Shown piece after piece: positions 25,293 to 33,071 of a stretch of DNA of 37,790 bases. A program made the translations under genes and the position numbers. Numbering within the stretch: position 1 is the stretch's first letter; each line of letters opens with the position of its first letter. Location of the stretch: the NCBI RefSeq assembly GCF_002211445.1, contig NZ_LSTO01000001.1, positions 715,681 through 753,470 on the forward strand. Direction: 5' to 3'. The stretch is from Noviherbaspirillum denitrificans (lineage in GTDB: Bacteria > Pseudomonadota > Gammaproteobacteria > Burkholderiales > Burkholderiaceae_D). The notes under the pieces are model-generated. The model had not been told where the DNA came from and made no database searches. It saw nothing but the letters and a program-made list of their open reading frames with translations.

Positions 25293-25954
25293 ATGCCTTG
25301 ATGTGCGTTGTCCGGCGTGACCTGCTGCTGGCGTTCCGCCGCCGCTCGGACGTGCTCACGACTTTGTTCTTCTTCATCATCGTCGCCAGCCTGTTTCCGC
25401 TCGGCGTCGGGCCCGAGCCGCAGCTGCTGCGCACGATGGCGCCCGGCATCCTGTGGGTGGCGGCGCTGCTCGCGTCGATGCTGGCGCTGGGGCGGCTGTT
25501 TGCGCTCGACTATGCCGACGGTACGCTGGAGCAGATGGTGCTTTCCTCCGAACCGTTGACGATCATTGTCATCGGCAAGGTCATCGCCCACTGGATCGTT
25601 TCCGGCCTGCCGCTCGTGCTGCTGGCTCCGGTGCTGGCAGTGCAGTTCGACCTCGCGTCCTCTTCGGTCGCGGTGCTGTTCGTCAGCCTGCTGCTCGGCA
25701 CGCCGGTGCTCAGCCTGGTCGGGTCGATCGGCGCGGCGCTCACGCTGGGCGTGCGCGGCGGCGGCGTGCTGGTTTCGCTGCTCGTGCTGCCGCTGTACAT
25801 CCCGGTGTTGATTTTTGGCGCAGGCGCGGTTGGTGCTGAGGTGTCCGGTGTCGGCGCCACGGCCCACCTGCTGCTGCTGGGTGGAGCGCTCGCCGGCGCT
25901 GCGGCACTTGCCCCCTGGGCCACTGCGGCAGGCCTGCGCATCGCTGTCGAATAA
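25286..25954 (+). CDS. ccmB: Haem exporter membrane protein CcmB
   Basis: Membrane partner of CcmA, 222 residues with about six hydrophobic segments. It opens with the conserved RRDLLLAFRRRSDVLTTLFFFIIV stretch and includes LGRLFALDYADGTLEQM and LPLYIPVLIFGAGA, all typical of CcmB. The ATG at 25286 overlaps the ccmA stop by seven bases, so the two are translated together. Unlike in most ccm operons, ccmC does not follow directly: a 407-bp gap intervenes. Confidence 0.95.
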   Translation: MLNALMCVVRRDLLLAFRRRSDVLTTLFFFIIVASLFPLGVGPEPQLLRTMAPGILWVAALLASMLALGRLFALDYADGTLEQMVLSSEPLTIIVIGKVIAHWIVSGLPLVLLAPVLAVQFDLASSSVAVLFVSLLLGTPVLSLVGSIGAALTLGVRGGGVLVSLLVLPLYIPVLIFGAGAVGAEVSGVGATAHLLLLGGALAGAAALAPWATAAGLRIAVE

Positions 25955-26361
25955 GCGCTTGCGCCCGGTAAGGGGAAGCAGTTTCTCCCTGCTGCGTGTA
26001 GGATTCCGTCTGCGTCCGCCGTCGCCGTCTCTCTTTCTGAAAGCGCTTGGGCCTGTTGTCAAAAAGGCCATGATGCGTGCTGACTGCAACTGTTCCCGAA
26101 GCATGCTGTCCGAGTGAAACAAGTACTGCCGGAAACTCAGTGGCACAGCGATTGCTTTAACGGAGACGGGTTGTATCCGCAGATTGTCAGCCGCATGAAA
26201 GCGGGCCGGGTACCGCCGGATAAACACCAATACGGTGGAATCCAAAGGCAGACAGCGCTATGCTGTCATCCAAATTCCTGAAACTGGGAAAGCTGCCGGA
26301 GAGATTCTTGACCTTGAACAGGTTCCGGCTGACATCAAAACTTTCTTGGAGCATTGACGTA
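25955..26361. other. 407-bp gap splitting the ccm cluster
   Basis: No convincing gene. The right half (about 26110-26357) is AT-richer than the ccm genes and has gene-like codon texture in two frames: an open stretch from GTG 26115 and another ending in LEQVPADIKTFLEH at 26357. This looks like a possible frameshifted remnant or a 40-codon ORF (26235-26357). It contains a near-consensus sigma-54 promoter at 26142-26157. Confidence 0.5.
26142..26157 (+). promoter_or_regulatory. Sigma-54 type promoter before ccmC
   Basis: TGGCACAGCGATTGCT differs from TGGCACG-N4-TTGCW at one defined base; GG (26143-26144) and GC (26155-26156) are 10 bases apart. It would give the ccmC-I operon its own promoter with a leader of about 195 nt. 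Confidence 0.72.
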
Positions 26362-27144
26362 GTGTCCACGATCCACCAAACCTTCGCCAGCAGGGCCGAA
26401 TCCAGCGGCTCGGGGTTTTTCAAGTATGCATCGCCGCAGACCTTTTTCCCACTTGCGGGAAAGATGATTCCCTGGTTTGCGACTGCCGCTGTCATCCTGG
26501 CTGTTGTCGGTCTGTACATCGGCTTCGTCGTTGCACCGACGGATCACCAGCAGGGCGAGTCCTACCGCATCATCTTCATCCATGTGCCGGCGGCATGGAT
26601 GTCCATGTTCATCTATATCGTCATGGCGTTCTGGTCCATCGTCGGCCTGACGCTCAATACCCGCCTGTCGTCCATGATGGCGACCGCGCTCGCGCCGACC
26701 GGCGCCATGTTCACCTTCCTCGCGCTGTGGACCGGTTCCCTCTGGGGCAAGCCGACCTGGGGCACCTGGTGGGTGTGGGATGCGCGACTGACGTCCGAAC
26801 TGATCCTGCTGTTCCTGTACATCGGTTTCATGGCGCTGCAGGCCTCGATCGACGACGCACGCCGTGCCGACAAGGCAGGCGCCGTGCTGGCGCTGGTAGG
26901 CGTGGTGAACATTCCGATCATCTACTTCTCGGTGCAATGGTGGAACACCCTGCACCAGGGCTCATCGGTCAGTATGACCAAGGCACCCAGCATGGCGATG
27001 ACCATGCTGCTCGGCATGATGGTCCTGGCATTCGCCGCCTGGGCGTATACCATTGCGGTCGCGCTGTACCGCGCGCGCTGCATCATGCTCGAGCGCGAGC
27101 GCCACACCGACTGGGTCAAGGAATACGTGGAGAAGAACACATGA
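26362..27144 (+). CDS. ccmC: Haem-handling membrane protein CcmC
   Basis: Loads haem onto CcmE in the periplasm. About 260 residues from GTG 26362, six membrane segments, and the tryptophan-rich WWD haem motif (PTWGTWWVWDARLTSEL, about 131-147), flanked by periplasmic histidines (H62, H74 and the H of WWNTLHQGSS) that ligate haem in this family. I chose the GTG because GGAG (26348-26351) precedes it by ten bases and homologues begin near STIHQ. The longer frame from 26260 is probably leader sequence. The stop overlaps ccmD by ATGA. Confidence 0.93.
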   Translation: MSTIHQTFASRAESSGSGFFKYASPQTFFPLAGKMIPWFATAAVILAVVGLYIGFVVAPTDHQQGESYRIIFIHVPAAWMSMFIYIVMAFWSIVGLTLNTRLSSMMATALAPTGAMFTFLALWTGSLWGKPTWGTWWVWDARLTSELILLFLYIGFMALQASIDDARRADKAGAVLALVGVVNIPIIYFSVQWWNTLHQGSSVSMTKAPSMAMTMLLGMMVLAFAAWAYTIAVALYRARCIMLERERHTDWVKEYVEKNT

Positions 27145-27335
27145 ACTGGAATAGCTGGAGCGACTTCTTCGCGATGGGCGGTTACGCGCTCTACGTGTGG
27201 GGCTCCGTCCTGATGACGGTGCTGCTGGTCGCAGGGGAAGTGCTTGCGGTGCGCATGCGCCGCAAGACCATCATGAAGTTGTACGGACGTTGGGTACGCA
27301 GTAACCGGAGGGAAAGCAATGAAAACGAGGCATAA
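27141..27335 (+). CDS. ccmD: Haem exporter protein CcmD (64 aa)
   Basis: Small single-pass membrane subunit that holds CcmE to CcmABC. It has the typical opening [39 protein letters not shown]: an aromatic N-terminus, one hydrophobic helix and a basic cytoplasmic tail. Start ATG 27141 overlaps the ccmC stop by four bases, and its own end overlaps ccmE by 17 bases, so translation is tightly coupled. The tail is slightly longer than in many CcmD proteins. Confidence 0.9.
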   Translation: MNWNSWSDFFAMGGYALYVWGSVLMTVLLVAGEVLAVRMRRKTIMKLYGRWVRSNRRESNENEA

Positions 27336-27831
27336 GCGCCTGATCCTGATCACGGCAGGGCTTGGCACACTGGGACTGGCAGCGTGGCTGGTCCTGTCTG
27401 CATTCCAGCAGAACATGGTGTTCTTCTTCACGCCGACACAAGTGTTCTCCGGCGAAGCGCCCAAGGGCCGCAGCTTCCGCATCGGCGGCATGGTGGAGGA
27501 GGGCAGCGTCAAGCGCCAGGCTGACGGCGTGACCGTCGCCTTCGTCGTGACCGATACCGCCAAGAAGATTCCGGTGACCTACAAGGGCATCCTTCCCGAC
27601 CTGTTCAAGGAAGGCAAGGGCGTCGTGGCACAGGGCAAGCTCGGCCATGACGGCAGTTTCGCCGCCGACGAAGTGCTCGCGAAGCACGACGAAAACTACA
27701 TGCCTTCCGAAGCGGCGTATGCCGTGAAGAAGGCGCATGAAGACGCCGCCAAGCAGAAGGCGGCAGGCGAACAGGCCGCTGCCGCGCCTGCAACGCAATC
27801 GGCCGTGCCGGATGCAAAGGAAGTGAAGTAA
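27319..27831 (+). CDS. ccmE: Haem chaperone CcmE
   Basis: Periplasmic haem chaperone that binds haem covalently through a histidine and passes it to CcmF/H. 170 residues: N-terminal membrane anchor (about 8-28), beta-barrel OB-fold domain with FFFTPTQV and [12 protein letters not shown] segments, and the signature [10 protein letters not shown] with H123 (covalent ligand) and Y127. The tail is alanine-rich and variable, as is common. The ribosome site GGAGGG lies inside the ccmD coding sequence. Confidence 0.95.
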   Translation: MKTRHKRLILITAGLGTLGLAAWLVLSAFQQNMVFFFTPTQVFSGEAPKGRSFRIGGMVEEGSVKRQADGVTVAFVVTDTAKKIPVTYKGILPDLFKEGKGVVAQGKLGHDGSFAADEVLAKHDENYMPSEAAYAVKKAHEDAAKQKAAGEQAAAAPATQSAVPDAKEVK

Positions 27832-29811
27832 ATGATCCCAGAACTTGGCAATTTCGCCTGCATGCTGGCGCTCGCCGTGGCATTGGTGCAGGGCATCCTG
27901 CCCATCGCCGGCTCCTTCAAGGGCAACCAGCGCTGGATGGCGCTGGCACGTCCGGCGGCGGCAAGCAATTTCCTGCTGATCACGGTGGCCTTCGGCTGCC
28001 TGGTCTATGCATTCGTCACCAACGACTTCACGGTGACCTACGTCGCCTCCAACTCCAACTCCTCGCTGCCGGTGTACTACCGTGTCGCGGGCGCATGGGG
28101 CGGCCACGAAGGCTCGCTGCTGCTGTGGCTGTGGATGCTGGTGATGTGGAGCTTTGCCGTCGCCGTATTCAGCCGCCAGCTGCCGGATGAAACCGTGGCG
28201 CGCGTGCTCGGCGTGATGGGCCTGGTTGCCGTCGGCTTCCTCGCCTTCCTGCTGTTCACGTCCAACCCGTTCGACCGCCTGCTGCCTGGCGCGCCGGATG
28301 GCCGTGACCTGAATCCGCTGCTGCAGGACTTCGGCATGATCATCCACCCGCCGCTGCTGTACATGGGCTACGTCGGTTTCTCCGTTGCGTTTGCGTTCGC
28401 GATCGCGGCGCTGATGGGCGGCCAGCTCGATGCGGCATGGGCGCGCTGGTCGCGTCCCTGGACCTCGGTCGCATGGATGTTCCTGACGCTGGGCATTTTC
28501 ATGGGTTCCTTCTGGGCCTACTACGAGCTCGGCTGGGGCGGCTGGTGGTTCTGGGATCCGGTCGAAAACGCCTCCTTCATGCCGTGGCTGGTCGGCACTG
28601 CGCTGATCCACTCGCTGGCGGTGACTGAAAAACGCGGCAGCTTCAAGAACTGGACCGTGCTGCTCGCGATCATCGCCTTCTCGCTGTCGCTGCTCGGCAC
28701 CTTCCTGGTCCGTTCCGGCGTGCTGACTTCGGTGCACGCGTTCGCGACCGATCCGGAGCGCGGCCTGTTCATCCTGATCTTCCTCGCCATCGTCATCGGC
28801 GGCTCGCTGCTGCTGTACGCATGGCGCGCACCGAAGGTCGGCCTGGGCGGCAGCTTCAAGCTGATCTCGCGCGAAACCGCGCTGCTGGTCAACAACGTGC
28901 TGCTGCTGGTCGCTTCCGGCACCGTGCTGCTCGGCACCCTGTATCCGCTGTTCCTCGATGCGCTGGCGCTCGGCAAGATTTCCGTCGGCCCGCCGTACTT
29001 CGAATCGGTGTTCGTGCCGCTCATGATTCCGGTCCTGTTGCTTGTTGCCGTCGGCCCGTTCGTGCGCTGGAAGGATGCGTCGCTGCCTGAACTGCTGCGC
29101 CGCCTGCGCTGGGTGGCTGCCGTTTCCGTGGGCGTCGCGATTGCGCTGGCCCTCGTGCTGGCTGCTTCGCCGATGATCACCGCCGGCCTCGCATTCGCGC
29201 TGTGGATCATCTTTGCCTCCATCTCGCATATCGTCGAGCGTGTGCGCCACGCTCCCGCATCCATGCCGCTGTCCAAGCGCCTCGCCCGCGAGCCGCGCAG
29301 CTACTGGGCCATGCTGCTCGCCCACGCCGGCATCGGCGTGTTCGTGATCGGCGTGACCATGGTCAAGGGCTTCGACGATGCGAAGGACGTGAACATGCGC
29401 GTCGGCGAAACCGCCACCGTCAACGGCTATGCCTTCACCATGAAGGATCTTGCCGAGGTCAAGGGCCCGAACTACATCGCGGCACGAGGCACCTTCGAGG
29501 TAGTGAAGGATGGCAAGCTGGTCACGATGATGTACCCGGAAAAGCGCATGTACCTCGTGCAGAAGATGCCGATGACCGAGGCCGGCATCGACCGCGGCTT
29601 CACGCGCGACCTGTACGTCTCGCTCGGCGAGGCAACACAGGACGGCGCCTGGATCGTGCGCGTGCAGCACAAGCCCTTCGTCGGCTGGATCTGGGGCGGC
29701 TGCATCATCATGGCGATCGGCGGCCTGCTCGCCGCGTCCGACCGCCGCTACCGCGTCGCGGCCCGCCAGAAGAAAGAGGCGGCTGCCATGCTCGCGGCGA
29801 AACCGGTTTAA
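27832..29811 (+). CDS. ccmF: Cytochrome c haem lyase subunit CcmF
   Basis: Large membrane subunit of the haem ligation complex. 659 residues with many hydrophobic helices, the GGHEGSLLLW motif (about 90-99), the WWD motif WGGWWFWDPVENASFMPW (about 235-252) and conserved histidines (IHPPLLYMGY, about 171-180). Length is normal. The ATG follows the ccmE stop with no gap, so it depends on ribosomes leaving ccmE; GGAAG overlaps the end of ccmE. Confidence 0.97.
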   Translation: MIPELGNFACMLALAVALVQGILPIAGSFKGNQRWMALARPAAASNFLLITVAFGCLVYAFVTNDFTVTYVASNSNSSLPVYYRVAGAWGGHEGSLLLWLWMLVMWSFAVAVFSRQLPDETVARVLGVMGLVAVGFLAFLLFTSNPFDRLLPGAPDGRDLNPLLQDFGMIIHPPLLYMGYVGFSVAFAFAIAALMGGQLDAAWARWSRPWTSVAWMFLTLGIFMGSFWAYYELGWGGWWFWDPVENASFMPWLVGTALIHSLAVTEKRGSFKNWTVLLAIIAFSLSLLGTFLVRSGVLTSVHAFATDPERGLFILIFLAIVIGGSLLLYAWRAPKVGLGGSFKLISRETALLVNNVLLLVASGTVLLGTLYPLFLDALALGKISVGPPYFESVFVPLMIPVLLLVAVGPFVRWKDASLPELLRRLRWVAAVSVGVAIALALVLAASPMITAGLAFALWIIFASISHIVERVRHAPASMPLSKRLAREPRSYWAMLLAHAGIGVFVIGVTMVKGFDDAKDVNMRVGETATVNGYAFTMKDLAEVKGPNYIAARGTFEVVKDGKLVTMMYPEKRMYLVQKMPMTEAGIDRGFTRDLYVSLGEATQDGAWIVRVQHKPFVGWIWGGCIIMAIGGLLAASDRRYRVAARQKKEAAAMLAAKPV

Positions 29812-29824
29812 CCCATAGGACAAC

Positions 29825-30352
29825 ATGAAACGCTTTTTGCTACCGCTCGGTATCTTCGTCGGCCTGCTGGTTTTCCTCGGCGTCGGCCTGCGACTGAATC
29901 CGCGTGAAATTCCCTCGCCCTTCATCGGCAAGCCCGCGCCCGCCTTCAAGGTGGCGCAACTGCACCAGCCGGACAAGACGATCTCGCCGCAGGACATGGT
30001 GGGGCAGGTCTGGATCCTCAACGTATGGGCGTCGTGGTGTGTCTCCTGCCGCGCGGAACATCCGCACCTGATGGAATTCGCGAAGGCCAACGTGGTGCCG
30101 CTGATCGGGCTGAATTACAAGGACGCCCGCATCGACGGCATCAAGTGGCTGAGCGAGTTCGGCAACCCGTACAACCTGTCGGCCTTCGACAATGACGGCC
30201 GTATCGGTATCGACTATGGCGTCTACGGCGTGCCGGAGACCTTCGTCATCGACAAGCAGGGCGTGATCCGCATGAAGTACACCGGCCCGCTGACGCCGGA
30301 GGCGATCGCGACGAAACTGATGCCCATGATTAAAGAGTTGAAGAGTGCGTAA
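29825..30352 (+). CDS. ccmG: Thiol:disulfide interchange protein CcmG/DsbE
   Basis: Membrane-tethered periplasmic thioredoxin that keeps apocytochrome and CcmH cysteines reduced. 175 residues: N-terminal anchor (about 4-22), thioredoxin fold with active site WCVSC (C72, C75) and a cis-proline loop (GVYGVPETFVID, about 137-148). The dipeptide between the cysteines is VS rather than the more common PT/PV. AGGA lies before ATG 29825. The end overlaps ccmH by eight bases. Confidence 0.95.
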   Translation: MKRFLLPLGIFVGLLVFLGVGLRLNPREIPSPFIGKPAPAFKVAQLHQPDKTISPQDMVGQVWILNVWASWCVSCRAEHPHLMEFAKANVVPLIGLNYKDARIDGIKWLSEFGNPYNLSAFDNDGRIGIDYGVYGVPETFVIDKQGVIRMKYTGPLTPEAIATKLMPMIKELKSA

Positions 30353-30815
30353 ATTATTGTTCATCCTCCTGCTGGCCGTATCCACGCTCTCGGCACAGGC
30401 CAAGGAAGCTGCGCTGGCAAGCGACAACCCGGAACTGGAGAAGCGCGTGATGGCGCTGTCCGAAGAGCTGCGCTGCCTTGTTTGCCAAAACCAGACGCTG
30501 GCTGATTCGCATGCCGAACTCGCGATGGACCTGAAGCAGCAGGTGCGCGAAAAGCTGTCGAGCGGTATGACCAACCAGCAGGTTGTCGACTACATGGTCG
30601 AGCGTTACGGCGACTTCGTGATGTACCGTCCGCCGATGAAGAGCACCACCTTCCTGCTGTGGGTCGGCCCGTTCGCGCTGCTGATTGGCGGCATCCTGGT
30701 ACTGGTACGCAAGCTCTCGCGCCGCCAGGCAAATCAGTCGGAAGTGCCCGACACCGATCTCAAGCGCGCAGCGTCCTTGCTGGAAGGCGCGAACGAAACG
30801 AAGGATAAAGCATGA
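30345..30815 (+). CDS. ccmH: Cytochrome c maturation protein CcmH
   Basis: Periplasmic-facing, membrane-anchored thiol protein that handles the CXXCH cysteines. 156 residues: signal peptide (about 1-19), the hallmark LRCLVCQNQ with C44 and C47, a three-helix domain and one membrane segment (about 102-122). It corresponds to the short CcmH form, with the TPR part encoded separately as CcmI. GTG start at 30345 within the end of ccmG; the stop overlaps ccmI by ATGA. Confidence 0.94.
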   Translation: MRKLLFILLLAVSTLSAQAKEAALASDNPELEKRVMALSEELRCLVCQNQTLADSHAELAMDLKQQVREKLSSGMTNQQVVDYMVERYGDFVMYRPPMKSTTFLLWVGPFALLIGGILVLVRKLSRRQANQSEVPDTDLKRAASLLEGANETKDKA

Positions 30816-32056
30816 CCGTATTTCTGATTGGCGCCGGCCTGTTGGTGGCCGTGGCGCTTGCCTTGCTGTTGCCGCCGCTGCTGCGCAAGGAGCAGACGCC
30901 CGACCACGTGCAGCGCGACCAGCTCAACCTGGCCGTCCTGCGCGACCAGCTGCGCGAACTCGAAGCCGACCGCGAGGCCGGCCTGATCGAGCAGGCAGCG
31001 TATGACAGCGCGCGCCACGAACTCGAGCGCCGCGTAGCGGAAGAAGTGTTGCCGCAGGCAACCGTGACGGCAACCGACGGCGGCAAGCGCTGGATGGCCG
31101 GCGTGGTCGGTGTGGCCGTACCCGTCGTGGCTGTCACGGTGTACATGCTGCTTGGTACGCCCGAGGCGATGAATCCCGCGCAGCAGGTAGCCGCCGCCCA
31201 CCAGCAGAATTCGCATGAGGTGACCAGCGAGCAGATCCAGGGCATGGTCACCAGCCTTGCAGAGCGCCTGAAGAACGAACCGGACAACATCGAAGGCTGG
31301 CACATGCTGGCGCGCTCGTACAACGCCATCGGCAGCTACAAGGAAGCAGCCGACGCGTATGCGCGCCTGGTGCAGCTGGTGCCGAACGATTCCAACCTGT
31401 TGGCCGATTACGCCGATACGCTGGCAATGGCACTCGGCCGTACGCTGGTCGGCGAGCCGGAGAAGCTGGCGGAAAAGGCGACGCAGATCGATCCGCAGAA
31501 TGTGAAGGCGATCGCGCTGTGGGGCAGCGCCGCATTCGAGCGCAAGGACTACGCCGTCGCCGCACAGCGCTGGCAGAAGATCCTGGCGCTGGTGCCGGCG
31601 GATTCCGAAGTCGCGCGTTCGGTGTCGGGCAGCATCTCCGAGGCACAGAGGCTTGGCAACTTGCCGCAGACGGTACAGGTCGCGCCCGAAGCGCCGAAGG
31701 CCGCCGCCGGCGGTGCCAAGGTCACCGGCACCGTCGACATCGATCCGGCGCTGCGCGCGCAGGTCTCCGATACCGACACCGTGTTCATCTTCGCCCGTGC
31801 AGCCGAGGGCCCGCGTTTCCCGCTGGCCGTGCTGCGCAAGCAGGTGAAGGACCTGCCGGCGAGCTTCGAGCTGAATGACAGCATGAGCATGATGCCCGAG
31901 GCGAAGCTGTCGAGCGTGCCGATGGTGGTGGTCGGTGCGCGCGTGTCGAAGAACGGCAGCGCGACGCCCGCGCCGGGCGATCTTGAAGGGCTGACGGCGC
32001 CGGTAGCGCCGGGTGCGGCAAACCTGAAGATCACGATCAACCGGAAGAACGGCTGA
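30812..32056 (+). CDS. ccmI: Cytochrome c biogenesis protein CcmI
   Basis: Apocytochrome chaperone with TPR repeats. 414 residues: membrane helix (about 2-22), cytoplasmic coiled segment (DQLNLAVLRDQLRELEADREAGLI), second membrane helix (about 94-112), a TPR domain (GWHMLARSYNAIGSYKEAADAYARLVQLVPND and following) and a C-terminal beta domain (VDIDPALRAQVSDTDTVFIFARA). It captures the C-termini of apocytochromes. Last gene of the ccmCDEFGHI unit, followed by a strong terminator. Confidence 0.93.
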   Translation: MTVFLIGAGLLVAVALALLLPPLLRKEQTPDHVQRDQLNLAVLRDQLRELEADREAGLIEQAAYDSARHELERRVAEEVLPQATVTATDGGKRWMAGVVGVAVPVVAVTVYMLLGTPEAMNPAQQVAAAHQQNSHEVTSEQIQGMVTSLAERLKNEPDNIEGWHMLARSYNAIGSYKEAADAYARLVQLVPNDSNLLADYADTLAMALGRTLVGEPEKLAEKATQIDPQNVKAIALWGSAAFERKDYAVAAQRWQKILALVPADSEVARSVSGSISEAQRLGNLPQTVQVAPEAPKAAAGGAKVTGTVDIDPALRAQVSDTDTVFIFARAAEGPRFPLAVLRKQVKDLPASFELNDSMSMMPEAKLSSVPMVVVGARVSKNGSATPAPGDLEGLTAPVAPGAANLKITINRKNG

Positions 32057-32079
32057 TCCGGTTGGATCGAGTTATGGAA

Positions 32080-32108
32080 AGCGCCGCTGCGAGCGGCGCT
32101 TTTTTTTG
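32080..32108 (+). terminator. Rho-independent terminator of the ccm operon
   Basis: AGCGCCGCT-GCG-AGCGGCGCT: 9-bp perfect stem followed by about seven T residues. Confidence 0.93.
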
Positions 32109-32182
32109 TCGCATGCGAGGGTTGTTTCTCGCGTTCTTTGAGGGCGGGACCCATAGGCAGGTCGCTCTATCGGCCTTAGTAC

Positions 32183-32208
32183 GGATCCCCGCCTTCGCGA
32201 GGATGACG
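32183..32208. repeat. Dispersed repeat-like element
   Basis: Reads, on the minus strand, like GTCATCCTCGCGAAGGCGGG followed by GATCC. This is close to the GTCATTCCCGCGAAGGCGGGAATCC type of short dispersed repeat seen in many proteobacterial genomes. It has partial two-fold symmetry. Confidence 0.55.
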
Positions 32209-32388
32209 GAAGAGGTGTTTTTGATGAATTGAACCTGGCTATCCGTCTGCAAGTATCTCCAGGAGAACGCCGCGCGTAAGACTCCTTTCACCTCCCTCCG
32301 ACAGCATTTTTCCCGTCTCGCAGTCCCCTTCCGACAGTAGTGTTTTTGTGTCCGTATTGATGCAATCGACATTCCATTTCAATGTCGG

Positions 32389-32402
32389 TTGATCCACATC
32401 AA
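32389..32402 (+). promoter_or_regulatory. FNR-type box upstream of decaheme cluster
   Basis: TTGATCCACATCAA is a perfect TTGAT-N4-ATCAA site, about 236 bp before the first cytochrome gene. I see no good -10 at the class II position, so the leader may be long or the site may act from further upstream. Confidence 0.65.
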
Positions 32403-32637
32403 CGAATGCTGTTTCTGGCCGGAACTTGCATCTTCAGTGCAACATATTTCATTGTGAGAACCATTTCCGGCATATAACCTTCGGTTTGTTGGGGATTTAT
32501 TTGTGAATTGCCATATACGTCCGCAGCAGGGTTGTCGAAACGAGCAGCAGATTCCATCTCCGCCTCTTCAAGCGTCTCCCTGTGCAATGCAAAGAGCAAA
32601 TCCGTTCCGGTCCACCTCTCCAAGGAAGGAAGCATTG

Positions 32638-32988
32638 ATGAAATCTGCAAGAACAATGCGGGTGCTGCTGGCGTCCGCTCTTGCGGGTACGGCGCTCATG
32701 GCCGTGCCTGCCGTCCACGCGGTTGATGCCGCTGCCGCCGAAAAACTCGCCCGCCAGGAAGGCTGCCTGCGCTGCCACGGTATCGACCGTGCGAAGGACG
32801 GTCCGTCATACAAGGAACTGGCCGCCAAGCTCAAGGCCAAGCCTGATCCCGAAGGACGCGTCATCAAGCACCTGAGCAGTGGCGTGAAGGTCAAGTTCGA
32901 AGACGGCCACGAAGAAGACCACAAGATTCCGAAGACCAAGGATGCGGACCAGATCAAGAACCTGGCCCAATGGATCCTTTCGCAGTAA
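32638..32988 (+). CDS. Monoheme cytochrome c without Met ligand (116 aa)
   Basis: A small periplasmic cytochrome: signal peptide (about 1-28, ending VHA), one haem site CLRCH (C43, C46, H47) and a C-terminal helix NLAQWILSQ typical of class I cytochromes. The mature protein has no methionine at all. In the place where class I proteins have a PMPP-type loop it reads EEDHKIPKTKD, with H95; H78 and H95 are both conserved in its relative at 37138. Bis-histidine haem and a low potential are likely (inference). Its position before the decaheme gene matches that of MtoD in iron oxidisers, whose haem is described as His/Met. AAGGAAGGA (about 32622-32630) supports ATG 32638. Confidence 0.88.
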   Translation: MKSARTMRVLLASALAGTALMAVPAVHAVDAAAAEKLARQEGCLRCHGIDRAKDGPSYKELAAKLKAKPDPEGRVIKHLSSGVKVKFEDGHEEDHKIPKTKDADQIKNLAQWILSQ

Positions 32989-33005
32989 AGCAGTAAAGCA
33001 GTAAC
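32982..33005 (+). repeat. Short 8-bp tandem repeat over a stop codon
   Basis: Three near-identical copies of GCAGTAAA at 32982-33005; the first supplies the last codon and TAA stop of the cytochrome gene. It looks like a slippage duplication and does not change the protein. Confidence 0.7.
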
Positions 33006-33071
33006 GCCATCACCAGGACGGAAGACGAGGGAAGCGTTTTCCGCCCGGTTCGCATAATCAGGGAGAACACC

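Larger units (their letters stand above)
32109..32637. other. 529-bp region before the decaheme cluster
   Basis: No gene supported. It contains a dispersed-repeat-like element (32183-32208) and a perfect FNR-type box (32389-32402). A TGGCC...TTGCA sequence at about 32416-32430 resembles sigma-54 sites but has the wrong 9-base spacing. Confidence 0.6.

Noticed and set aside
27271-30090. A 939-codon minus-strand frame opposite ccmD-ccmG
   Set aside because: Shadow of ccmF and neighbours; composition is dominated by H, Q, R and A, and no domain is visible.
32414-32431. Sigma-54-like TGGCCGGAACTTGCA before the decaheme cluster
   Set aside because: Only 9 bases separate GG and GC; the strict 10-base spacing is not met.
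32399-32656. 85-codon minus-strand frame upstream of the decaheme cluster
   Set aside because: It overlaps the FNR box and the ribosome site of the cytochrome, and has no ribosome site or recognisable domain.
32998-33071. Separate small gene between the monoheme and decaheme cytochromes
   Set aside because: Only a short tandem repeat and a ribosome site are present; no open frame of useful length.
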